Shown: piece after piece, positions 16,982-23,661 of the stretch | How positions within the stretch are numbered: the stretch's first letter is position 1 | How the letters are laid out: each line of letters starts with the position of its first letter | Assembly: GCA_022511045.1 (NCBI GenBank) | Contig: JAFLSF010000005.1 | Location: forward strand, 1,792-58,902 | DNA length: 57,111 nt | Source of the DNA: Prevotella sp. | GTDB lineage: Bacteria; Bacteroidota; Bacteroidia; Bacteroidales; Bacteroidaceae | Direction: 5' to 3' | The notes under the pieces: generated by a model | What the model was told of the DNA's origin: nothing | Seen by the model: the letters and a program-made list of their open reading frames with translations, nothing else | Database searches by the model: none | Made by a program: the position numbers and the translations under genes

Positions 16982-17911
16982 TTGGCAGAGAAAATATCAC
17001 AACGGTGGGGAGTCCTGTATTGTCCGAGGAGAAATAGCGCGAAGCAGCGTGAGCGGATACTGCGGGTGTTGGATGAGCATAGTATTGACTATGATTTTGT
17101 GCAGAGCGAGTCGACGGATAGTGTAGAACGGTTGATGACTATGTTGATACGAAATGGTTATAAAACTATCGTCATTATGGGAGGTGACTCTGCACTGAAT
17201 GATGCCGTAAACTGTTTGATGCGAGAGGATAGGGTAGTGCGCGATGAAATAGCGTTAGGCGTTATCCCCAATGGGGTGATGAACGACTTTGCCCGTTATT
17301 GGAACTTCAAAGAGGGGAGTCTCGAGCAGACTGTTGACTGGCTGGCGAAGCGACGGGTTCGCAAAGTTGATGTTGGCTGCATCAGCTATCAAAACAAAGC
17401 AGGAGAAGCACATCAGCGATATTTCCTTAATTGTGTTAATGTGGGACTGGTTGCTGATATTATGAATCTGCGGCAACAGACTCGTTCGTTGTTGGGCTCC
17501 CGTACTCTGTCTTTCATTGTTTCATTTTTCTTAATGCTGTTTCACCGCATGGAGTATAAGATGCGAATTAGGATTAACAGCGATGTGGTAGACCGCAAAA
17601 TAATGACAATGTGTGTGGGCTGCGGCCCAGGCTATGGACAGACACCCAGAGCTATACCCTATGATGGTTTACTGGACGTCTCGGTGGTATATCATGCTGA
17701 GTTTTTGCAGGTCTTGGCAGGTTTGTGGCTATTGGTTACAGGACGCTTTCTAAACCATAGTAGCGTGCATCCTTACCGTACCCGAGAAGTAGTCGTGGAA
17801 GATGCTAAACACGCTTTTGTTGGCGTTGATGGACGACTGATAGAAAAGCCCAAAGGAACATACCGCCTGACGGTAGAACAGGAGGTTGTAAACTTCTTAA
17901 TTCCAGATTAA
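16982..17911 (+). CDS. Diacylglycerol-kinase-family protein with altered catalytic loop
   Basis: A 309-residue protein with the DAGK catalytic fold (YegS/DgkB type), expected to phosphorylate a lipid with ATP at the inner membrane face. VLYCPRRNSAKQRERIL, the loop MGGDSALNDAV (GGD at 67-69), GVIPNGVMNDFARYW and VGCGPGYGQTPRAIPYDGLLDV follow the family order. The usual GGDGTxNE loop is GGDSALND here, so activity or substrate may differ. The start is a TTG at 16982 after AAGGAA; no ATG gives the full N-terminal strand. It is 20 bases after miaA and ends near a hairpin terminator. Confidence 0.8.
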   Translation: MAEKISQRWGVLYCPRRNSAKQRERILRVLDEHSIDYDFVQSESTDSVERLMTMLIRNGYKTIVIMGGDSALNDAVNCLMREDRVVRDEIALGVIPNGVMNDFARYWNFKEGSLEQTVDWLAKRRVRKVDVGCISYQNKAGEAHQRYFLNCVNVGLVADIMNLRQQTRSLLGSRTLSFIVSFFLMLFHRMEYKMRIRINSDVVDRKIMTMCVGCGPGYGQTPRAIPYDGLLDVSVVYHAEFLQVLAGLWLLVTGRFLNHSSVHPYRTREVVVEDAKHAFVGVDGRLIEKPKGTYRLTVEQEVVNFLIPD

Positions 17912-17950
17912 AAGAGGGGATAAGTGAGAAGTTTCTGTACAAAAGATGTT

Positions 17951-17991
17951 AAAATAGGGTGTTTTTGAAAAAAAATGCCCTATTTATTTTG
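17951..17991 (+). terminator. Terminator of the miaA operon
   Basis: AAATAGGG and CCCTATTT form an 8-bp stem around an A-rich loop, followed by ATTTTG. The T-tract doubles as the -33 element of the next promoter. Confidence 0.65.
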
Positions 17992-18018
17992 TTATCCTAT
18001 GAAAAATGATTACCTTTG
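17988..18018 (+). promoter_or_regulatory. Promoter of the glycogen operon
   Basis: TTTG at 17988-17991, a 19-bp spacer and TACCTTTG at 18011-18018, about 65 bases ahead of the debranching-enzyme ATG. Confidence 0.78.
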
Positions 18019-18083
18019 AAGGTGTGAAAAAACTAAAACATTAAAAACTATAATAAATTATACAAACCTTTAAAATAGGAACT

Positions 18084-20033
18084 ATGAGTTATTTACGATG
18101 TGAGAAAGCTGTAATGACCAACTTGGAAGAGTCATTGCGTCGTGAATTACTTCGGACAAACCGTTCGGGTGCCTATAGTGCGTCAACGCTGGTCGACTGC
18201 AATACCCGAAAGTATCATGGTTTGCTCGTTGTTCCCGTGCCAGAGCTTGATGACGATAATCATGTTCTGCTGTCGACGTTTGACTGCACGGTAATTCAGC
18301 ATGGCGCAGAGTTCAATCTCGGACTCCATAAGTATCAAGGAAACAATTACAGCCCCAAAGGTCACAAGTACATTCGTGAGTTTACTTGTGATGTAGTGCC
18401 CACTACGCTTTATCGCGTAGGTGGCGTGTTATTAAAGCGCGAGACTATTTTCCAAGCTTATGAGGACCGCATCCTCATTCGCTACACATTGGAGGATTCC
18501 CACTCGGCTGTCAAATTACGTTTCCGTCCGTTCCTGGCTTTCCGTTCGGTACACCAGTTTACACATGAAAATGCTACGGCCAGCCGCGAATATAGTGAAG
18601 TGGATAATGGCATCAAGACTTGTATGTATGCTGGCTATCCAGACCTGTATATGCAGTTCAACAAGAAGAATGCATTTGTGTTCCAGCCTGACTGGTATCG
18701 CGGTGTGGAATATCCCAAGGAGCAAGAGCGTGGTTATGCTTCAAATGAAGACCTCTATGTGCCTGGCTACTTTGAGTTAGATATAAAGAAAGGTGAGAGC
18801 ATTATTTTTGCCGCTTCCACGAAAGAGATTAAGAGCAATCAACTGAAGGCTTTATTCCAGAAGGAAATAGATGTTCGTCTGAGTCGTGATAGTTTCTATC
18901 ATTGTTTGGTAGCTGCTGCTCATCAGTTCCACAACCGTCAGCCCAATGACGAACGCTATTTGCTGGCTGGTTATCCCTGGTTCAAGACTCGCGCGCGAGA
19001 TACTTTCATTTCTTTGCCAGGCTTGACACTGTCTATTGGAGAGGCTTCTTATTTTGAGTTGGTGATGCAGACAGCCGAGAGGGGACTGCGAGAATTCATG
19101 GAGAATAAGCCGCTCAGCGTTAGATTATATGAAATAGAATATCCTGATGTCCCCCTGTGGGCTATTTGGGCTATCCAGCAGTATACTAAAGAGGTTGGTC
19201 GTGAGCAAGGCTACAAGAAATATGGAAAATTGGTAAAAGACATCGTAAAGTATGTGATAGATGGTGGTAACACCAATATGCGTCTTGATGAAAACGGACT
19301 GCTCTATGCCTACGGACGCGACAAAGCTATAACGTGGATGAACTCTACTGCTAATGGTCGCCCCATCGTACCTCGCTCTGGCTATGTCGTAGAATTCAAT
19401 GCACTGTGGTATAATGCCTTGAAGTTCTGCGCTTCTTTGGAAGAAGAATTTGGCGACAAGAAAGTAGCAGAAAAGCTGGAGAAACGTGCTGAGCTCTGCA
19501 AGGTTTCGTTTGTTGACACTTTCATGAACGAGTATGGTTATCTGTTAGATTACGTAGACGGCAACATGATGGACTGGAGTGTTCGTCCGAACATGATTTT
19601 CCCCGTTGCTTTCGACTATTCACCTTTGTCACAGGATCAGAAAAAGAGTGTGCTTGACATTTGTACTCGCGAACTCTTGACTCCTAAGGGATTACGTTCG
19701 CTGTCGCCTAAAAGCGGAGGTTATAATCCCATGTATGTTGGCCCGCAGACACAACGTGACTATGCGTACCATCAGGGTACGGCTTGGCCTTGGTTAGGAG
19801 GCTTTTATATTGAGGCTTGTCTGAAACTCTACAAACGCACCCGCCTGTCGTTCCTCGAACGTCACATGGTGGGCTATGAAGACGAGATGAACTATCATGC
19901 TCTGGGAACTATTAGCGAATTGTTCGACGGAAATCCGCCGTTTCACGGACGTGGTGCTATGGCGTTCGCTATGAATGTGGCTGAGATTCTTCGCTCGCTG
20001 AAGTTGATGGAGAAGTATACGTATCAAAAGTAA
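18084..20033 (+). CDS. Glycogen debranching enzyme (amylo-alpha-1,6-glucosidase)
   Basis: A 649-residue protein with an N-terminal beta-sandwich domain (NRSGAYSASTLVDCNTRKYH, GLLVVPVPEL) and a C-terminal (alpha/alpha)6 domain of the GDE_C type. The latter shows AGYPWFKTRARDTFISLPGL, the glycosidase-like core and QRDYAYHQGTAWPWLGGFY. It should hydrolyse alpha-1,6 branches of glycogen in the cytoplasm. The next two genes encode a glycogen-synthase-like transferase (18-base gap) and a GH57 enzyme (36-base gap); this trio is the standard Bacteroidota glycogen operon. Length is usual for the bacterial form. Confidence 0.92.
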   Translation: MSYLRCEKAVMTNLEESLRRELLRTNRSGAYSASTLVDCNTRKYHGLLVVPVPELDDDNHVLLSTFDCTVIQHGAEFNLGLHKYQGNNYSPKGHKYIREFTCDVVPTTLYRVGGVLLKRETIFQAYEDRILIRYTLEDSHSAVKLRFRPFLAFRSVHQFTHENATASREYSEVDNGIKTCMYAGYPDLYMQFNKKNAFVFQPDWYRGVEYPKEQERGYASNEDLYVPGYFELDIKKGESIIFAASTKEIKSNQLKALFQKEIDVRLSRDSFYHCLVAAAHQFHNRQPNDERYLLAGYPWFKTRARDTFISLPGLTLSIGEASYFELVMQTAERGLREFMENKPLSVRLYEIEYPDVPLWAIWAIQQYTKEVGREQGYKKYGKLVKDIVKYVIDGGNTNMRLDENGLLYAYGRDKAITWMNSTANGRPIVPRSGYVVEFNALWYNALKFCASLEEEFGDKKVAEKLEKRAELCKVSFVDTFMNEYGYLLDYVDGNMMDWSVRPNMIFPVAFDYSPLSQDQKKSVLDICTRELLTPKGLRSLSPKSGGYNPMYVGPQTQRDYAYHQGTAWPWLGGFYIEACLKLYKRTRLSFLERHMVGYEDEMNYHALGTISELFDGNPPFHGRGAMAFAMNVAEILRSLKLMEKYTYQK

Positions 20034-20051
20034 TATAAAGGAGGAAACGCT

Positions 20052-21323
20052 ATGAAAGTACTGATGTTTGGATGGGAGTATCCTCCTCATGTATTCGGTG
20101 GACTAGCCACCGCAAATTATGGTATTTCGCAGGGTCTTTTTGCTCAAGGAGATATGGATATTACGCTCTGTCTGCCTAAGCCTTTTGGTGATGAAGACCG
20201 CTCTGCTGCCAATATTGTTGCTATGAACTGTGTGCCTATTGCATGGCGCGATGTTTCGGCTGACTATGTTCGCGAACGATGTGGCAACATTATGAGTCCT
20301 GAGCTTTATTTCCGCTTGCGTGACCATCTGTATGCAGATTTCAACTATATGCACGTCAATGACTTGGGGGCTATGGAATTTGCAGGAGGTTATCCAGGTA
20401 ATCTGCATGAGGAAATCAATAATTATTCAATTATCGCTGGTGTTGTAGCTCGTACGATGGATTATGATATTATTCATGCCCACGACTGGTTGACCTATCC
20501 TGCTGGCATACATGCTAAGCAGGTAAGCGGTAAACAGTTGTGCATACACGTACATGCTACCGACTTTGACCGTTCTCGTGGTAAAGTCAACCCTACTGTA
20601 TTCTCCATAGAGAAGAATGGTATGGACAATGCTGATTGTATCATGTGTGTGTCCGAACTGACCCGTCAGACGGTTATTAACCAGTATCACCAAGATCCGC
20701 GTAAGTGCTTCACTGTACATAATGCCGTTTATCCTCTGCCGCAAGAGTATCAAGATATTCCGCGTCCAGACCATACGGGTAAGGATAAGGTAGTAACATT
20801 CCTCGGACGTATCACTATGCAGAAAGGCCCGGAGTATTTCGTTGAGGCTGCCAATATGGTTATTCGTCGTACCCGCAATGTACGCTTCTGTATGGCAGGT
20901 TCAGGTGATATGATGGATGCAATGATTCAGTTGGCTGCTGAACGCGGCATTGCCGATCGCTTTCATTTCCCGGGATTTATGCGCGGTAAGCAGGTTTATG
21001 AGTGTTTGAAAGATTCCGATGTATACGTAATGCCTTCTGTATCAGAACCCTTTGGTATCTCACCACTTGAGGCTATGCAGTGCGGAACGCCCACCATCAT
21101 CTCGAAGCAGTCTGGTTGTGCGGAAATCCTCACGAACTGTATCAAGGTCGATTATTGGGACATTCACGCATTGGCAGATGCCATATACAGTATTTGTGCC
21201 AACGACTCGCTCTTCCAATATCTCAAGGAGGAGGGTAAGAATGAGGTTGACCAAATTACGTGGGAGAAGGTGGGTGCTTGGATTGCAACCCTCTATCGTC
21301 GCACCCTCGGTTGGGAACAATAA
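20052..21323 (+). CDS. Glycogen-synthase-like glycosyltransferase (GT4/GT5 fold)
   Basis: A 423-residue GT-B transferase. The N-terminus MKVLMFGWEYPPHVFGGLAT has the starch/glycogen-synthase-type glycine loop, followed by IIHAHDWLTYPAGIHAK. The C-terminal domain carries VVTFLGRITMQKGPEYFVEA and the EX7E motif in SEPFGISPLEAMQCGTP, where the two glutamates bind the sugar nucleotide. I infer alpha-1,4-glucan elongation from a nucleotide glucose in the cytoplasm. It lies between the debranching enzyme and GH57 genes with short gaps, and an AGGAGG-like sequence precedes the ATG. Confidence 0.9.
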   Translation: MKVLMFGWEYPPHVFGGLATANYGISQGLFAQGDMDITLCLPKPFGDEDRSAANIVAMNCVPIAWRDVSADYVRERCGNIMSPELYFRLRDHLYADFNYMHVNDLGAMEFAGGYPGNLHEEINNYSIIAGVVARTMDYDIIHAHDWLTYPAGIHAKQVSGKQLCIHVHATDFDRSRGKVNPTVFSIEKNGMDNADCIMCVSELTRQTVINQYHQDPRKCFTVHNAVYPLPQEYQDIPRPDHTGKDKVVTFLGRITMQKGPEYFVEAANMVIRRTRNVRFCMAGSGDMMDAMIQLAAERGIADRFHFPGFMRGKQVYECLKDSDVYVMPSVSEPFGISPLEAMQCGTPTIISKQSGCAEILTNCIKVDYWDIHALADAIYSICANDSLFQYLKEEGKNEVDQITWEKVGAWIATLYRRTLGWEQ

Positions 21324-21359
21324 TTTAGTTTAAGAATCAAGAGTTAAGAATTAAAAGTT

Positions 21360-22799
21360 ATGAAAACAATTTGTTTATATTTCGAGATACATCAGATTAT
21401 CCATCTGAAACGCTACCGTTTCTTCGACATCGGTACAGATCATTATTACTATGATGATTACGAGAACGAGCGTAGTATTACGGACATTGCTAATCGCAGC
21501 TATATGCCTGCATTGAATGTTATTGGCGACATGATACGCGAAAACGGCCAATATTTCAAGGTCGCTTTCTCGTTGTCTGGAACGGGCATTGAGCAACTAG
21601 AGTTGCACGCTCCGCAGGTTATTACAAAATTACAGGAACTCAGCCAGACAGGTTGCGTAGAGTTTTTGGCTGAGCCTTATAGTCACGGACTGTCGTCGCT
21701 GGCCAATGAGGAGACTTTCGCCCTCGATGTGAAGAAACAAGCCGCTAAGATTGAGGAAATTTTCGGACGTAAACCTACAGTTGCCCGAAACTCATCGCTA
21801 ATTTACTCTGACGATATTGGTGCACAGATTGCAGCTATGGGCTTCAAAGGTATGCTTACTGAGGGTGCTAAGCATGTCTTGGGCTGGCAGTCACCCCACT
21901 ACGTCTACAACTGTAATATGGCCCCTAACCTCAAACTACTGTTGCGTGACGTAGACCTGTCTGATGACATCTCACTGCGTTTTAGTGATACCGAGTGGGA
22001 TGGTTATCCTCTTTTTGCCGATGCCTATATTGCTCGTATTGCCCGCTTGCCTGAGGAAGAGCAGATTATCAATATCTTCATGGAGCTTTCCGCATTGGGT
22101 ATCGCCCAGCCGCTTTCGAGCAACATTCTCGACTTTTTGAAAGCACTGCCTGTATGTGCTAAGGAAAAAGGTATCACTTTCTCGACACCTACTGAAATCT
22201 GTATGAAGACAAAGAGCGTTGGCAATCTCAATGTGCCTGACACGCTTTCTTGGGTTGATGAGGAACGTGATGTCTCCTGCTGGTTGGGTAATGCTATGCA
22301 GCGCGAGGCCTTCAATAAACTTTATAGTGTGGCAGACCGTCTGCGCATAGCCGACGATCCCCGCATCAATCAAGATTGGGATTACTTGCAGGCTTCCAAC
22401 AACTTCCGCTTTATGACCACTAAGCCCTCTAACGTAGGATTGGATCGTGGTATCTATAGCAATCCTTTTGACGCCTTCACAAACTACATGAATATCTTGG
22501 GTGACTTTATCAATCGTGTTAATGCGCTCTATCCGCAAGAGATTGAGAACGACGAGTTGAATGCTCTGCTCACAACTATTCGCAATCAAGGTGATGAGAT
22601 AGAGATGAAGGACAAGGAGATTATTCGTCTAAAGGCTCGTCTCGAAAAACTTGAGCCCGTTGAAACGAAGACTTCTGCCAAGAAAACTACCACAACAAAG
22701 TCTGCCCCTAAGAATGCGGTAGAGGAGAAGGATGCTAAGAAAAAAACAGCAGCAGTCAAGAAAACAACTCCCAAGAAAACTATTCTGACAAAGAAATAA
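21360..22799 (+). CDS. GH57 alpha-glucan enzyme with lysine-rich tail
   Basis: A 479-residue glycoside hydrolase family 57 protein. The N-terminus has the region-1 motif around HQIIHLKRYRFFD, then GCVEFLAEPYSHGLSSLA, which should be near the catalytic glutamate, and SDTEWDGYPLFADAY. It probably acts as an alpha-amylase or branching-type enzyme on glycogen, the third gene of the operon. Residues 400-430 form a helical, coiled-coil-like stretch. The last about 45 residues are low complexity, with 15 lysines plus T and A, resembling histone-H1-like tails. Such a tail is not needed for GH57 catalysis; binding to an anionic partner or to the glycogen particle is speculative. A strong terminator follows. 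Confidence 0.88.
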   Translation: MKTICLYFEIHQIIHLKRYRFFDIGTDHYYYDDYENERSITDIANRSYMPALNVIGDMIRENGQYFKVAFSLSGTGIEQLELHAPQVITKLQELSQTGCVEFLAEPYSHGLSSLANEETFALDVKKQAAKIEEIFGRKPTVARNSSLIYSDDIGAQIAAMGFKGMLTEGAKHVLGWQSPHYVYNCNMAPNLKLLLRDVDLSDDISLRFSDTEWDGYPLFADAYIARIARLPEEEQIINIFMELSALGIAQPLSSNILDFLKALPVCAKEKGITFSTPTEICMKTKSVGNLNVPDTLSWVDEERDVSCWLGNAMQREAFNKLYSVADRLRIADDPRINQDWDYLQASNNFRFMTTKPSNVGLDRGIYSNPFDAFTNYMNILGDFINRVNALYPQEIENDELNALLTTIRNQGDEIEMKDKEIIRLKARLEKLEPVETKTSAKKTTTTKSAPKNAVEEKDAKKKTAAVKKTTPKKTILTKK

Positions 22800-22821
22800 T
22801 TCCGCTGTCATTACTGATAAG

Positions 22822-22862
22822 AATTAGGTCGACACATACCAAATGTCGACCTAATTTATTAT
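22822..22862 (+). terminator. Terminator of the glycogen operon
   Basis: A perfect 13-bp stem, AATTAGGTCGACA (22822-22834) with TGTCGACCTAATT (22844-22856), has a 9-base loop and a T-rich tail. Confidence 0.88.
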
Positions 22863-22939
22863 TCTTCCAGATAATTAATCTTCCTGCTTTTTCTAATAAG
22901 GTTCTAATTTCTGCCTAATATGTAAAAAGTTCAAATTTA

Positions 22940-22971
22940 TTTGTCTTTTTACTCGCTTATTCGTACCTTTG
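22940..22971 (+). promoter_or_regulatory. Promoter of the HD-domain gene
   Basis: TTTG at 22940-22943, a 20-bp spacer and TACCTTTG at 22964-22971. The ATG at 22982 is only 10 bases further, which implies a leader of about 0-5 bases. Confidence 0.75.
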
Positions 22972-22981
22972 TCATCAGATT

Positions 22982-23518
22982 ATGGACTATTTATCTATCA
23001 TATATAAGTTCTATCCTACAGACAACGAGTTGCGTAGGACATTGCTGAGGCATAGTAGGCAAGTGGCCGAGCGCTGTCTACGGATAGCCAAGTGTCATAG
23101 CGAGTTGCCTGTAGACATCCGATTTTTAGAGGAGGCAGCTATGCTACATGACATTGGTGTGTTCTACTGCAATGCTCCCAGCATTTATTGCTATGGTATG
23201 GAACCATATATTAAACATGGCACTATAGGCGGGGAAATTCTTCGGGCAGAGGGTTATCCTCGTCATGCTCGCATAGCAGAGCGACATACGGGGACAGGGC
23301 TAACACGGGAGCAGATTGTAAGCCAGCAATTACCGTTGCCGCATGAGGATTTTGTGCCAGAGACACTGGAGGAGCAGATAGTCTGTTATGCAGATAAGTT
23401 TTACTCGAAATCTGATCTTGAGCGGGTGCGGACAGTGGATGAGACGGTGCGGAATCTTGAGAAGTTTGGTAGGGGTGGGGTAGAGAAGTTTTTAGCATGG
23501 GTCGAAAGATTTGAGTAA
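22982..23518 (+). CDS. HD-domain phosphohydrolase-like protein
   Basis: A 178-residue soluble protein of the HD superfamily, metal-dependent phosphohydrolases. The pattern is H24 (LLRHSRQVAERC), H56-D57 (AAMLHDIGV), KHGTIGGEILR and AERHTGTGLTREQI, all matching the small uncharacterised HDIG proteins. The substrate is unknown; nucleotides or phosphate esters are usual. The promoter is so close that the mRNA is probably leaderless. The gene is 143 bases upstream of the lptD start on the same strand, with an intervening promoter, so the link may be positional only. Confidence 0.85.
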   Translation: MDYLSIIYKFYPTDNELRRTLLRHSRQVAERCLRIAKCHSELPVDIRFLEEAAMLHDIGVFYCNAPSIYCYGMEPYIKHGTIGGEILRAEGYPRHARIAERHTGTGLTREQIVSQQLPLPHEDFVPETLEEQIVCYADKFYSKSDLERVRTVDETVRNLEKFGRGGVEKFLAWVERFE

Positions 23519-23543
23519 TCTCACTTGAAAGAGTCTAAATTTA

Positions 23544-23575
23544 TTTGTCTTTTTGTTTGCTCATTTGTACCTCTA
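23544..23575 (+). promoter_or_regulatory. Decayed duplicate of the HD-gene promoter
   Basis: AAATTTATTTGTCTTTTT at 23537-23554 is identical to 22933-22950. TTTG is at 23544-23547 and, after 20 bp, the -7 counterpart is TACCTCTA, which has lost two consensus bases. It looks like a copied promoter that has decayed. Confidence 0.5.
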
Positions 23576-23624
23576 ACCTTTTAGGTAGGATGCACTTCGG
23601 AAATGAAAATAAATCAAAATTTAT

Positions 23625-23655
23625 TTTGTATTTCGCTTGGTTTACACTACCTTTG
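23625..23655 (+). promoter_or_regulatory. Promoter of lptD
   Basis: TTTG at 23625-23628, a 19-bp spacer and TACCTTTG at 23648-23655, directly ahead of an in-frame GTG at 23662. Confidence 0.7.
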
Positions 23656-23661
23656 CAAGCT

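Noticed and set aside
23545..23661. Longer N-terminus for LptD
   Set aside because: The added 39 codons overlap the promoter and would place the signal sequence deep inside the protein.
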